A DNA stretch of 64,000 bases from positions 1 to 64,000 of the forward strand of contig NZ_RWKV01000011.1 in the NCBI RefSeq assembly GCF_003993795.1. Reading direction: 5' to 3'. Below the pieces are notes generated by a model. That model made no database searches and was not told the origin of the DNA. It worked only from the letters and a program-made list of their open reading frames with translations. This document shows positions 1 to 8,809 of this stretch, in pieces. The stretch is from Aquabacter cavernae (GTDB taxonomy: Bacteria > Pseudomonadota > Alphaproteobacteria > Rhizobiales > Xanthobacteraceae). The position numbers and the translations under genes were made by a program. Numbering within the stretch: the stretch's first letter is position 1; each line of letters begins with the position of its first letter.

Positions 1-49
1 AAGCGGTGCGATCACCGACCACTCGAAATCCGTCAGGTCAAAGCGCGCC

Positions 50-72
50 ATCTCAACCTCCAGGGTTGAGAT
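50..72. repeat. Inverted repeat, 9-bp arms
   Basis: The arms ATCTCAACC (50-58) and GGTTGAGAT (64-72) are perfect reverse complements around a 5-base loop. The same ATCTCAA word forms the arm end of the dyad at 22081-22111, which links the two loci. Confidence 0.7.
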
Positions 73-124
73 CAGTGAATCAAAACAACGCTCCGCTGGG
101 AATCCCGTTTATGGGTATGTCACC

Positions 125-186
125 TAGAGTGCGATCGCCCATCTCGGCGCACGGAGGTGCGTCCGGGGGGCGTGAATCGCACTCTA
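125..186. repeat. Inverted repeat, 11-bp arms, long spacer
   Basis: The arms TAGAGTGCGAT (125-135) and ATCGCACTCTA (176-186) are perfect reverse complements 40 bases apart. Each is a near copy of the ATCGCGCTCTA core found at 7166-7192 and 22115-22125. Confidence 0.65.
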
Positions 187-194
187 TGAATGAT

Positions 195-251
195 TTGGAG
201 GCTGATTCACCAAACAGGTTGATTCCATCCGTCTGGTGAATCAGCCTCCAA
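195..251. repeat. Perfect 18-bp inverted repeat
   Basis: The left arm is TTGGAGGCTGATTCACCA (195-212) and the right arm is its exact reverse complement (234-251). The loop is 21 bases and contains TTCCATCCG, also present in the 7166-7192 element. It lies about 45 bases upstream of the LysR start. There is no T-run after it, so it does not look like a simple terminator. Confidence 0.8.
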
Positions 252-297
252 GGATAAGGTGCGCCCGTTTCAGAGGCGCCAGGGAGGTGCGACGCCA

Positions 298-1215
298 GTG
301 GCTGAATCGTTGAGGGAAGTCCGCCTGTTCGTGGCGGCCTATGAAGAGCGCTCTTTCACCGCCGCCGCCCAGCGCGAGCACGGGACCCAGTCGGGCGTCT
401 CCCAGCATATCCGCAAGCTGGAGGAGCGCTTCGGCGTGCGCCTCTTCTCCCGCGAGAAGGGGCGCGTCACCCCCACGCCGGCGGGCGATGCCTATTACAG
501 CCGCTGCGTGGAGATGCTGCGCCTCAACGAAGCCACCAACCAGTCCATGATGATGTTCGGCCACGGCGTGTCCGGCGAGATCGCGGTGGGCCTCATGCCC
601 ACCATGACCCGCGTGACCATGGCGCCCGCCATGCGCCGCTTCATCGCCACCTATCCCAATGTCTCCATCCGCGTGGTGGAAGCCTTCAGCCCCATCCTCA
701 CCAACAGCGTGCTGATGGGCGAGCTGGACTTCGCCATCGTGCCGGCCATTCCCGGCCGCCCGGGGCTGAAGATCCAGCACTTCCTCACCACCCATGAGAC
801 GCTGGTGAGCCGGGCGGACCCCACCACCCATCTGAAGCCCGTGCGCATGGCGCAGCTCGGCCCCATCAAGCTGGTCCTGCCTTCTGTGGCCAATACGCGG
901 CGGACCTGGATCGAGGCCTATATCGCCTCCAACGGGGTGCAGATCGAGCGCGTGCTGGAGATGGATTCCATGATGGGCACGCTGGACTTCGTCGCCAGCT
1001 CAGATTGGCGTACCGTGGTGCCGGCCATCATGCTGGCGGCGGACATGGACCTGCTGCCGCTTTCGGTCCAGCCCATGGTGGACCCGGTGGCGCCGGTCCA
1101 TCTGGTGCTCATCGAGCCGTCCCGCCATGTGATCTCGCCGCCCGCGGCGGCCTTCCTCGCGCTGCTGCGGGAAGAGGCGGAGCGCCTGAACATGTTCTGG
1201 GAAGGCTATTTCTGA
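298..1215 (+). CDS. LysR-type transcriptional regulator
   Basis: This 305-residue protein has the usual LysR length. An N-terminal winged helix-turn-helix (about residues 5-65, including FTAAAQREHGTQSGVSQHIR) precedes an effector-binding domain of the periplasmic-binding-protein fold. The GTG at 298 is chosen because AGGGAGG (281-287) sits about 10 bases upstream; an in-frame GTG at 259 has no such site. No target gene is adjacent: the gene stands alone between a repeat-rich leader and a terminator. The effector cannot be predicted from sequence alone. Confidence 0.88.
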   Translation: MAESLREVRLFVAAYEERSFTAAAQREHGTQSGVSQHIRKLEERFGVRLFSREKGRVTPTPAGDAYYSRCVEMLRLNEATNQSMMMFGHGVSGEIAVGLMPTMTRVTMAPAMRRFIATYPNVSIRVVEAFSPILTNSVLMGELDFAIVPAIPGRPGLKIQHFLTTHETLVSRADPTTHLKPVRMAQLGPIKLVLPSVANTRRTWIEAYIASNGVQIERVLEMDSMMGTLDFVASSDWRTVVPAIMLAADMDLLPLSVQPMVDPVAPVHLVLIEPSRHVISPPAAAFLALLREEAERLNMFWEGYF

Positions 1216-1254
1216 TCCGGACAGCCCGCGCTGATCGTGCGTCGAGGCATAAAA

Positions 1255-1294
1255 AAACCCCGCCCATAAAAAAGCCCCGCCGAAGCGGGGCTTT
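1255..1294 (-). terminator. Rho-independent terminator of the DUF4167 gene
   Basis: AAAGCCCCGC (1271-1280), loop CGAA, then GCGGGGCTTT (1285-1294) is a perfect 10-bp hairpin. Read on the minus strand it is followed by a long T-run, so it should terminate the minus-strand gene ending at 1318. The hairpin may also act weakly on the plus-strand LysR transcript. Confidence 0.85.
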
Positions 1295-1317
1295 CCGAAA
1301 TGCGTGTGAAAGGCCGA

Positions 1318-2355
1318 TCACTCGACGGGGCTGGACTGCGCCTCGCCGGCGGCCTCGCCCTCGCCGCCTTCTGCGCGATCCGCGCGGGTGCGGTAGCGGC
1401 TGCGGCGGCGCCGGGTGGGGCTGGCATCCTCGGCCTCGGGGGCCGGGGCATCGGCGCTCACAGCCTCCACCACCGCCACGACGACGGGCGCGGGTGCAGG
1501 CACGGGCGCCTCGGCCACCGTCTCGCGGGGCTCGGGGCGCGGTGCCCCGCCGGTGATGAAGGAGGGCAGGCCGATGGACTGCTCGTCCGCCACCACCGCT
1601 TCGCGCGGCGCCCGCTCCTCGCGGGGCTGGCGCGCGGGACGCGGGGCATAGCCGCCCTGGTCGTCATCGCGCCGGTTGTTGCGGAACTCCCGGGGCTGCT
1701 CGCGGGGCTGGAAGCCTTCGCCGCTCTCATCCTCGCGGTTGCGGCGCTGGAAGCCGGTCTGCCGGTTCTCCCGCGGTGCACGATCGTCGCGCTGTCCGCG
1801 ATCCTCGCGCGGTCCCCGATCTTCGCGGGGGGCACGGTCTTCGCGCGGAGCCCGGTCGTCGCGGGCGGCACGCTCGTCGCGATTGCCCCGGTCGTCGCGG
1901 TTGCCGCGATCCTCGCGCGGTCCCCGATCTTCACGGGGGCCACGGTCCTCGCGCGGCTGGCGCTGCTCGCGGGGCTGGAAATTCTCGCGCATATAGGGCT
2001 GGGGGGCGTCCAGGGCGGACACGTCGTCGTCCTCGCCGTCCTCCATGTCGTCGCCGTCGCGGTTGAAGCCAACCTGCGGCGCGAACTGGGGCTGGAGCGA
2101 AGCAATGAGGCGCAGATAGTGCTCGGCGTGCTGGTAATAGTTCTCGGCGGCCACATGATCGCCGGAGGACTGCGCATCCCGCGCCAGCTGCTGGTACTTC
2201 TCCGCGATATGATGGGCGGTTCCGCGCACCTTCACGTCCGGGCCGTTGGATTCATAGACCCGCGTCAGGGGATTCGAGCCGCGTCGGTTATTATTGTTGT
2301 TATTGTTATTATTGTTGTTGTTCCGACGCATGCGCTTCTGCTGACCATTTCTCAT
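1318..2355 (-). CDS. DUF4167 family protein with poly-Asn N-terminus
   Basis: This 345-residue hydrophilic protein begins with a basic segment and a run of 12 asparagines. The conserved DUF4167 core follows (about residues 25-85, with NPLTRVYESNGPDVKVRGTA and KYQQLARDAQ). The middle is low-complexity, with many repeats of the type REDRGPREDRG rich in Arg, Asp and Glu. The C-terminus ends in a very basic tract containing RRRRSRYRTR. DUF4167 genes commonly sit beside prmC-prfA in Rhizobiales, as here. The charge pattern suggests nucleic-acid or ribosome association, but the function is unknown. The ATG at 2355 is chosen over the ATG at 2361 because GAG spacing fits better. Confidence 0.85.
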   Translation of the reverse strand: MRNGQQKRMRRNNNNNNNNNNNNRRGSNPLTRVYESNGPDVKVRGTAHHIAEKYQQLARDAQSSGDHVAAENYYQHAEHYLRLIASLQPQFAPQVGFNRDGDDMEDGEDDDVSALDAPQPYMRENFQPREQRQPREDRGPREDRGPREDRGNRDDRGNRDERAARDDRAPREDRAPREDRGPREDRGQRDDRAPRENRQTGFQRRNREDESGEGFQPREQPREFRNNRRDDDQGGYAPRPARQPREERAPREAVVADEQSIGLPSFITGGAPRPEPRETVAEAPVPAPAPVVVAVVEAVSADAPAPEAEDASPTRRRRSRYRTRADRAEGGEGEAAGEAQSSPVE

Positions 2356-2866
2356 CTGCATCGATCTCTACTCGCTCGGCGCAACTCGCCGTTTCGTCAT
2401 CGCCTATGCCGTCGAAAAACGGTCCATGCGACAGCGACAGGATGACCATCATCGCGACCGAAAGCTGGGCTCCCGGCGCATCGCTGAAAACAACTGAAGA
2501 CAAAGGATCCGTTCGACCATGAGCCCCGCTCCGCGCATCGCGCGGTCAGCCAACCCGTCTTTGCGCCGTCCCGCAGGATCCGCGCCGAAAGACCGGACAT
2601 TTAAGACCGGACTTTCATGAAGACCGGACTTGCGATCGCACCGTGACGGAGAGCGCAGCACGAACCCAGCGCGCCGCCGCCTCACCCTGTCTCACACCCG
2701 AAACATCCGATTTCAGATTTCGGGAGTGCGCTTCAGCCTCCTGGGCCTCGCCTCTCGGGCGTGTCCCTGCGGGCCGACGCATCGGTTCGACTCCTAGATC
2801 AGGACACTAGCCAGTTCGCCCGGTCCTTCCAAGCGGTTTTTTCGTGGCGGCGTGGCCCGTAAGCGG
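2356..2866. other. Intergenic region with short repeats
   Basis: About 510 bases separate prmC from the DUF4167 gene, both on the minus strand. I see no credible gene. It holds three copies of AGACCGGAC (2590, 2604, 2621) and a CCCGAAA/TTTCGGG dyad (2697-2703 with 2718-2724). It probably carries the promoter and untranslated leader of the DUF4167 gene. Confidence 0.55.
2590..2631. repeat. Short direct repeats AGACCGGAC
   Basis: AGACCGGAC occurs at 2590-2598, 2604-2612 and 2621-2629. The last two copies extend to the 12-mer AAGACCGGACTT with a 17-base period. They lie about 240 bases upstream of the DUF4167 start and could be regulator half-sites or a small slipped duplication. Confidence 0.55.
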
Positions 2867-3721
2867 TCACGGGCGGCGCGCGGACAAGGCGCGGGCGATG
2901 CCGCCGAGGTCACGCCGGGCCGGGCCGGGGAGCTGGAGCCCGGCCATGCGCAGCAGGTCCGCCACGGCCGCCTCCTGGCCGATGCCCAGCTCCAGCACCG
3001 CCACGGCACCGGGCGCCAGGAGGCTTGGGAGGGCGCGGGCGATGGCCGCATAGGCGTCGAGCCCGTCCGCGCCGCCATCCAGCGCGGCGAGCGGGTCATG
3101 GGCGCGCACGTCCACGTCGAGGGCGGCGATGTGGGAACTGGGAATGTAAGGCGGGTTGGAAACCACAAGGTCGAACGGCCCGCTGAGCGCGCTGCCCCAG
3201 TCTCCCGTGGCCACCAGGCTTCGTGTGCCCAGCCCCAGGCGCGCGAGATTGTCGCGGGCGGCGCGGGCGGCGCCTTCCGAGCGGTCCACGCCCACGCCGA
3301 AGGCATGGGGATATTCCACCAGCAGCGCCGCCAGGATCGCCCCGCTGCCGGTGCCGAGGTCCAGGATGCGCAACGGGGCCGCGCGGTCGGGCAGCAGGTG
3401 CAGCGCTTCTTCCACCACGGTTTCCGTGTCCGGTCGCGGCACCAGGGTCTCGGGCGCGAGAGAGAAGGGCAGGCTCCAGAATTCCTTCTCGCCCAGAATG
3501 CGGGCCACCGGCTCTCCGGCCATGCGGCGCGCCAGCAGGGCTTCGGCCGAAGCGGCTTCGGATTCGGCAACGATCGCGTCGCCAGGCAGGCCGTTGGCGG
3601 GCAGGCCGAGGGCGAAGGCGAAGAGAAGGCGCGCATCCAGATCCGCGCCGGGCACGCCCGCCGCGCGCAGCCGGTCCGCCATGGCCCGCCGCAGGGCCGC
3701 GCGGGTCAGGGGCCCGGCCAC
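2867..3721 (-). CDS. prmC: Peptide chain release factor N5-glutamine methyltransferase
   Basis: PrmC methylates the glutamine of the GGQ motif in class I release factors, using S-adenosylmethionine. This 284-residue protein has the family layout: an N-terminal helical domain, the SAM-binding motif DLGTGSG (about 121-127) and the substrate-binding NPPY motif (189-192). It starts with GTG, 4 bases after the stop of prfA, whose product is its substrate. The two are almost certainly cotranscribed with ptsP. Confidence 0.95.
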   Translation of the reverse strand: MAGPLTRAALRRAMADRLRAAGVPGADLDARLLFAFALGLPANGLPGDAIVAESEAASAEALLARRMAGEPVARILGEKEFWSLPFSLAPETLVPRPDTETVVEEALHLLPDRAAPLRILDLGTGSGAILAALLVEYPHAFGVGVDRSEGAARAARDNLARLGLGTRSLVATGDWGSALSGPFDLVVSNPPYIPSSHIAALDVDVRAHDPLAALDGGADGLDAYAAIARALPSLLAPGAVAVLELGIGQEAAVADLLRMAGLQLPGPARRDLGGIARALSARRP

Positions 3722-3725
3722 GGGC

Positions 3726-4823
3726 TCAGCCCTCGGCGGAGGCCATCAGCTCCGCCTGGTGCTCGGTGATGAGCGCGTCGAGGATTTCGTCCAGCGCGGT
3801 ACCCGCGATCACTTCCTCCAGCTTGTAGAGGGTGAGGTTGATGCGGTGATCGGTAACGCGCCCCTGCGGGAAATTATAGGTGCGGATGCGCTCGGAACGA
3901 TCGCCCGAGCCCACCTGCCCGCGCCGGTCGGCGGCGCGGCTCTGCTCGGCGCGCTGGCGCTCCTCGTCCAGCATGCGCGAGCGCAGCAGGGCCATGGCGC
4001 GGGCCTTGTTGCGGTGCTGGGAGCGCTCGTCCTGCACGGCCACCACGATGCCGGTGGGCAGATGGGTGATGCGCACCGCGCTCTCGGTCTTGTTCACATG
4101 CTGCCCGCCCGCGCCCTGGGCGCGATACACGTCGATGCGCAGGTCGCTCTCATTGATGGCGACGTCCACCTCTTCCGCTTCCGGCAGCACGGCCACGGTG
4201 GCGGCGGAGGTGTGGATGCGGCCCGAGCCCTCGGTCTCCGGCACGCGCTGGACCCGGTGAACGCCGGATTCGAACTTCAGCCGCGCAAAGGCTCCGGCGC
4301 CGTGCAGGGCGGCGACCACTTCCTTGTAGCCGCCCATGGTGCCCTCGCTCTCGGAGAGCAGTTCCACGGACCAGCCGCGCTCGGCGGCATAGCGCGAATA
4401 CATGCGGAACAGGTCGCCCGCGAACAGGGCCGCCTCGTCGCCGCCCGTGCCGGCGCGCACTTCCAGGATCACGCCGCGCGAATCCATGGCGTCCTTGGGC
4501 AGCAGGGCGATGCGCACGGCGGTGATAAGCCGCTCCAGCTCGGCGAGCAGGCGCTCCTCCTCGCTCTCCGCCAGCGCCCGCATGTCCGCGTCGGTGGAGG
4601 CATCCTCCAGCATCTCGCGGGTGTCCTTCAGGTCGCGGGCGGTGGCGCGCAGGGCGCGCACCTCGTCAACCACGGGGGACAGTTCCGCGAATTCGCGGCC
4701 GAGGCGCACATATTCCTCGCCTTCCGCACCGGCGGAGAGCAGCGCCTCCACTTCCGCGTGGCGGGCCACCAGGGTGTCGAGCTTGGCGATGGGCAGGCGG
4801 GACTGGAGAAGGTCGTCGCTCAA
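3726..4823 (-). CDS. prfA: Peptide chain release factor 1
   Basis: RF1 reads UAA and UAG stop codons on the ribosome and releases the peptide. The 365-residue protein has full family length, with the GGQ motif at 239-241 and the stop-codon recognition PxT motif as PET at 195-197. It starts with TTG, and this codon overlaps the ptsP stop by four bases (4820-4823), which suggests translational coupling. prmC follows 4 bases downstream. Confidence 0.96.
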   Translation of the reverse strand: MSDDLLQSRLPIAKLDTLVARHAEVEALLSAGAEGEEYVRLGREFAELSPVVDEVRALRATARDLKDTREMLEDASTDADMRALAESEEERLLAELERLITAVRIALLPKDAMDSRGVILEVRAGTGGDEAALFAGDLFRMYSRYAAERGWSVELLSESEGTMGGYKEVVAALHGAGAFARLKFESGVHRVQRVPETEGSGRIHTSAATVAVLPEAEEVDVAINESDLRIDVYRAQGAGGQHVNKTESAVRITHLPTGIVVAVQDERSQHRNKARAMALLRSRMLDEERQRAEQSRAADRRGQVGSGDRSERIRTYNFPQGRVTDHRINLTLYKLEEVIAGTALDEILDALITEHQAELMASAEG

Positions 4824-7087
4824 AGGGGCAGTCCGCTCAGGTCCGCGAAGGCGCGCAGCGTGTTGCGCACGTCGCTGACGCCGGATGTGTCCTCCAGCAG
4901 CGGCAGGAGGACGGAACGGGCGGCGCCCACATCAAGCTGGAGCAGGGTCGCCTTCACCGGGCCGATGGCCGCCGGGGAGAGGGAGAGCGAGCGATAGCCG
5001 AGCGCCGCGAGCGCCACCGCCTCCAGCGGGCGGGAGGCCAGCTCGCCGCACAATGTGACCGGCTTGCCATGGCGCTCGCCCGCCTCCGCCACGGCGCGGA
5101 AGGCGCGCAAGGCGGGCGGGCAGAGCGGGTCGAAGCGATCGGCCACGCGCACATTGCCCCGGTCCGCCGCGAACAGGAACTGCACGAGGTCGTTGGAGCC
5201 CACGGAGAGGAAGTCCACCCGCGAGAGGATTTCGTCCAGCTGGAACAGCAGCGAGGGCACTTCCACCATGGCGCCCACGAACACCCGGTCCGGCAGGCCG
5301 TGGCCGTGCTTGCGCAGATGGGTCAGTTCCCGCTCCAGGATGGCCTTGGCCTGATCGAACTCGGCCGCATCCGCCACCATAGGGAACATGATGCGCACCT
5401 CGCGCCCCGCTCCTGCGCGCAGCAAGGCGCGCAGCTGGCTGCGCAGCAAACCGGGCCGGTCCAGGCCGAGGCGGATGGCCCGCCAGCCGAGCGCCGGATT
5501 CTCCTCCTCCACGGTGCGCATGTAGGGCAGCACCTTGTCGCCGCCGATATCCAGCGTGCGGAAGGTGACCGGGCGGCTGCCCGCCGCATCCAGCACCGCG
5601 CGATAGAGCTTCAGCTGCTCCGAAATGCGCGGGAAGGCGGAGGCCACCATGAATTGCAGTTCGGTGCGGAACAGGCCGATGCCCGCCGCGCCCGTCTCCA
5701 CAATGTGGGGCAAATCCACCAGGAGGCCGGCATTGAGGTTCAGGTCGATGGCGATGCCGTCCTTGGTGACGGACCGCTGGTCGCGCAGCGCCGCATACTG
5801 GGCCTGGCGCCGGGCGCGGAAGCGCGCCTTCTCCGCATAGGCCGCCTCCACATCGCCGGGCGGGCGCAGATGCACTTCGCCCGCCTGCCCGTCCACGATC
5901 ACCGGGTCGCCCGGCTCCACGAGGCCGGTGGCATTCTCCACCTGGCCGATGGCGGCAAGGCCCAGCGCCCGCGCCACGATGGTGACATGGCTGGTGGTGC
6001 CGCCCTCTTCCAGAACGAGGCCCCGCACGCGGCTGCGGTCATAGTCCAGCAGCGCGGCCGGGCTCATGTTGCGGGCGAAGATGATGGCGTTCTCGGGCAG
6101 GTCTTCCCGGTCCGACGCGCGGGAGCGTCCGGTCAGCTCGCGCAGCAGCCGGTTGGCGAGGTCGTCCAGATCGTGCAGGCGCTCGCGCAGATAGGGGTCC
6201 GAGGCGCGCATGATGCGGGCGCGGGTGTCCGACTGCACGCGCTCCACGGCCGCCTCGGCGGTGAGGCCGGTGAGCACCGCCTCGCGCATCTTGTGCATCC
6301 AGCCCCGGTCGTGGGCGAACATGCGATAGGCTTCGAGGATCTCGCGATGCTCGCCCGCCTTGGAGAGGCCGTCCTCCTCCAGCAGCATGTCGATGGCGGC
6401 GCGCAGCTTGCCGATGGCCCCGTCCAGCCGCTCGCCCTCGCGCGTCACATCGTCGGCGATGACGTTGGTGACGACGATGCGCGGCTCGTGCAGCACCGCA
6501 TGGCCGAGCCCGAGCCCGTCCGCCAGCGCCACGCCGGAGAGATGGACCGGGCGGCGCCCCGCCGGTTCCGCGCCGGGCTTGGCGAGGGCGGTCAGCTCGC
6601 CAGAGGCGATCATTTCCGCCAGCACCATGGCGGTGGTCTGGAGCGCCTCGATCTCCTCTTCCGCATAGGTGCGGTGGGCGCGGTTCTGCACCACGAGCAC
6701 GCCGAGCGTGTTGCCGCCCCGCAGGATCGGCACGCCGAGGAACGAATTGTAGATTTCCTCGCCCGTTTCCGGACGATAGGAGAATTCGGGATGGTTCTGG
6801 GCGTCGGAGATGGCCACCGGCTCGGCTTCGCGGGCCACATGGCCGACAAGGCCCTCGCTGACGCGCATGACGGTCTGGTGGACCGCGTCGCGGTTCAGGC
6901 CCTCGGTGGCATAGAGTTCCAGCGTCTGATCGACGCGCAGCACATAGACCGAGCAGACTTCCGCCACCATGTTGGCAGCGATCATCACCACGATCTTGTC
7001 CAGGCGGTCCTGCGCGCTGACCGGCTCCGCCATCACTTCGCGAAGGCGTCTCAGGAGAACGCGGGGGCCGCCGAGCGCGCCACGCAT
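4820..7087 (-). CDS. ptsP: Phosphoenolpyruvate-protein phosphotransferase PtsP (EI-Ntr)
   Basis: This is enzyme I of the nitrogen phosphotransferase system, which passes phosphate from PEP to NPr. The 755-residue protein has an N-terminal GAF sensor domain (about 20-165), the EI N-terminal and swivel domains with the phospho-histidine in [12 protein letters not shown] (His about 367), and a C-terminal TIM-barrel PEP-binding domain (DIGGDK, VGSNDL, LCGE). The ATG at 7087 is preferred because AAGGA lies 8 bases upstream; an upstream in-frame GTG at 7111 lacks this. NPr and EIIA partners are not in the window. Confidence 0.95.
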   Translation of the reverse strand: MRGALGGPRVLLRRLREVMAEPVSAQDRLDKIVVMIAANMVAEVCSVYVLRVDQTLELYATEGLNRDAVHQTVMRVSEGLVGHVAREAEPVAISDAQNHPEFSYRPETGEEIYNSFLGVPILRGGNTLGVLVVQNRAHRTYAEEEIEALQTTAMVLAEMIASGELTALAKPGAEPAGRRPVHLSGVALADGLGLGHAVLHEPRIVVTNVIADDVTREGERLDGAIGKLRAAIDMLLEEDGLSKAGEHREILEAYRMFAHDRGWMHKMREAVLTGLTAEAAVERVQSDTRARIMRASDPYLRERLHDLDDLANRLLRELTGRSRASDREDLPENAIIFARNMSPAALLDYDRSRVRGLVLEEGGTTSHVTIVARALGLAAIGQVENATGLVEPGDPVIVDGQAGEVHLRPPGDVEAAYAEKARFRARRQAQYAALRDQRSVTKDGIAIDLNLNAGLLVDLPHIVETGAAGIGLFRTELQFMVASAFPRISEQLKLYRAVLDAAGSRPVTFRTLDIGGDKVLPYMRTVEEENPALGWRAIRLGLDRPGLLRSQLRALLRAGAGREVRIMFPMVADAAEFDQAKAILERELTHLRKHGHGLPDRVFVGAMVEVPSLLFQLDEILSRVDFLSVGSNDLVQFLFAADRGNVRVADRFDPLCPPALRAFRAVAEAGERHGKPVTLCGELASRPLEAVALAALGYRSLSLSPAAIGPVKATLLQLDVGAARSVLLPLLEDTSGVSDVRNTLRAFADLSGLPL

Positions 7088-7165
7088 CGGCCGGTTCCTT
7101 AACACTGTCACCCGGGGACCGCTGGCCTGGACGGCCGACGGATGGCGCCCCCCGCGCCAGAAATC

Positions 7166-7192
7166 TAGAGCGCGATCCCGCCGGATGGAAGC
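7166..7192. repeat. Dispersed intergenic element, copy upstream of ptsP
   Basis: On the minus strand this reads GCTTCCATC, five variable bases, then GGATCGCGCTCTA. The element at 22099-22125 has the same 9- and 13-base blocks with the same spacing (22 of 27 bases identical). It lies in the 200-base gap between lysC and ptsP. Confidence 0.7.
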
Positions 7193-7253
7193 GCCTGCGC
7201 GCTGTCATCCGAAGGACGAATCGCTCCCTATCAAGAGCTTAGAGGCTGATGGG

Positions 7254-7289
7254 CCGGTCAGGCTGAAAAAACCTGACCGGATCAGGCTC
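7254..7289 (-). terminator. Hairpins following lysC
   Basis: CCGGTCAGG (7254-7262) and CCTGACCGG (7272-7280) form a perfect 9-bp hairpin. CCTGA/TCAGG (7272-7276 with 7282-7286) gives a competing shorter hairpin that begins at the lysC stop codon. On the minus strand the loop is TTTTTTCAG. There is no clean U-tail after the long stem, so this is a likely but not certain terminator. Confidence 0.5.
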
Positions 7290-8547
7290 AACTGTCGAGA
7301 CCGTATAGCGAATGGAGAGTCCGAACCGCAAGCTCGGTATAGGCGGCATCGATCAGGATCGAAATCTTGATCTCGGATGTGGTTATAGCGCGAATGTTGA
7401 TGCCCTTGGCGGCAAGCGCCTGGAAGGCCTTGGCGGCGACGCCCGCATGGGAGCGCATGCCGATGCCGATCACCGACACCTTCACCACGTCGCCCTCGCC
7501 TTCCAGCGTCTCGTAGCCGATGGCGTCGCGCGCCTCGCCGAGGGCGGCCTTGGCGCGCTCGAAATCGGCGCTGGGCACGGTGAAGGTGATGTCGGTGAAG
7601 CCGTCCGCCGACACGTTCTGGACGATCATGTCCACATTGATGTGGGCGTCCGACAGCGGGCCGAACACGGCGGCGGCGATGCCGGGCTTGTCCGCCACGC
7701 GCCGGATGGAGACCTGGGCCTCGTCGCGGGCGAAGGCGATCCCGGTGACCACCTGGGATTCCATCTGGTTGGCCATGATCTCCTCCTCGTCGCAAATCAG
7801 GGTGCCCGCCGCCTCGGCCGTGCCCATGTGGGGCGCGTCGGGATCGTCGAAGCTGGAGCGCACGAAGGTGCGCACCTTGTGCACCATGGCGAGTTCCACC
7901 GAGCGCACCTGAAGCACCTTGGCGCCCAGCGACGCCATTTCAAGCATTTCCTCGAACGCCACCTGCTTCAGGCGCCGCGCCTTGGGCACCATGCGCGGAT
8001 CGGTGGTGTAGACGCCGTCCACGTCCGTATAGATGTCGCAGCGCTCGGCATCGATGGCGGCGGCGATGGCCACCGCGCTCGTGTCCGAGCCGCCGCGCCC
8101 CAGCGTGGTGATGCGCCCGGACGGCAGATGGATGCCCTGGAAGCCGGCGATCACCGCCACCTCGCCCGCGTCCATGCGGCCGGTGAGGGCGGTGCCGTCA
8201 ATCTCCATGATGCGGGCCGAGCCGTGGGCCTCGTCGGTGGAGATGGGGATCTGCCAGCCCTGCCAGGAGCGGGCGGGCAGGCCCATATTCTGGAGCGCGA
8301 TGGCCAGGAGGCCGGACGTCACCTGCTCGCCCGAGGCGACCACGGCATCATATTCGCGGGGGTCGTACAGCTTGGAGGCTTCGTTGACCCAGCCCACCAG
8401 TTCGTTGGTCTTGCCGGACATGGCGGACACGACCACGGCCACCTGGTAGCCGGCTTCCACCTCGCGCTTCACATGGCGCGCAACGTTGCGGATACGCTCG
8501 ATTGTGGCGACCGACGTGCCGCCGAACTTCATGACCAGCCGAGCCAT
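7288..8547 (-). CDS. lysC: Aspartate kinase
   Basis: It phosphorylates aspartate, the first step toward lysine, threonine and methionine and diaminopimelate. The 419-residue protein begins with the kinase motif KFGGTS (about 7-12), carries the amino-acid kinase domain to about residue 235, and ends with two ACT domains (about 265-410) for feedback control. No secondary start is evident. It lies upstream of ptsP on the same strand, separated by 200 bases with hairpins, so it is probably its own transcription unit. The 260-base leader above it shows no obvious riboswitch. Confidence 0.96.
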   Translation of the reverse strand: MARLVMKFGGTSVATIERIRNVARHVKREVEAGYQVAVVVSAMSGKTNELVGWVNEASKLYDPREYDAVVASGEQVTSGLLAIALQNMGLPARSWQGWQIPISTDEAHGSARIMEIDGTALTGRMDAGEVAVIAGFQGIHLPSGRITTLGRGGSDTSAVAIAAAIDAERCDIYTDVDGVYTTDPRMVPKARRLKQVAFEEMLEMASLGAKVLQVRSVELAMVHKVRTFVRSSFDDPDAPHMGTAEAAGTLICDEEEIMANQMESQVVTGIAFARDEAQVSIRRVADKPGIAAAVFGPLSDAHINVDMIVQNVSADGFTDITFTVPSADFERAKAALGEARDAIGYETLEGEGDVVKVSVIGIGMRSHAGVAAKAFQALAAKGINIRAITTSEIKISILIDAAYTELAVRTLHSLYGLDS

Positions 8548-8809
8548 GGCCCGTTTCTTTCTTCAAAAGGGGAAAATCAGGAGTGCGCGCAAGCGGCCCG
8601 GACTGCCGGGCCCGCCGTCATTTTCGCGCGCGTTTGAGCCCCCGGCGCCCGATGGCGCGGAACCACATCCTGCTGTCGATGGCCGTCTGGCACATGTCCT
8701 CAACCCTCCCCGCGCGCACGCCGCGCGGGCTCCTCAAAGCGTGGCCTGAAAGGCGACGGCCTAAATAGCGAAGACGCCGGGCGGCGGCAACTGCGGGTGC
8801 GCCCGCGCC

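Larger units (their letters stand above)
1..297. other. Intergenic leader rich in inverted repeats
   Basis: No credible gene lies here; a short open frame covering much of it has no ribosome-binding site and no recognisable protein. The stretch is packed with inverted repeats: 50-58 with 64-72, 125-135 with 176-186, and 195-212 with 234-251. It forms the upstream region of the LysR-type gene that begins at 298. Part of it resembles a dispersed element also seen near 7166, 22081 and 32443. Confidence 0.6.

Noticed and set aside
6-239. A 77-codon frame at the left edge
   Set aside because: No ribosome-binding site, no recognisable protein, and it runs through the inverted repeats.
3156-4997. 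A 613-codon plus-strand frame opposite prmC-prfA
   Set aside because: Antisense to two essential genes; composition is typical of shadow frames.
5069-7102. A 677-codon open frame on the plus strand opposite ptsP
   Set aside because: It is antisense to a complete, well-supported PtsP. The translation is a His/Gln/Gly-rich string with no domain, a common by-product of GC-rich codon bias.
8548-8809. Riboswitch for lysine upstream of lysC
   Set aside because: The 260-base leader shows no lysine-riboswitch-like five-way layout that I can recognise, and lysC regulation is adequately explained by its ACT domains.
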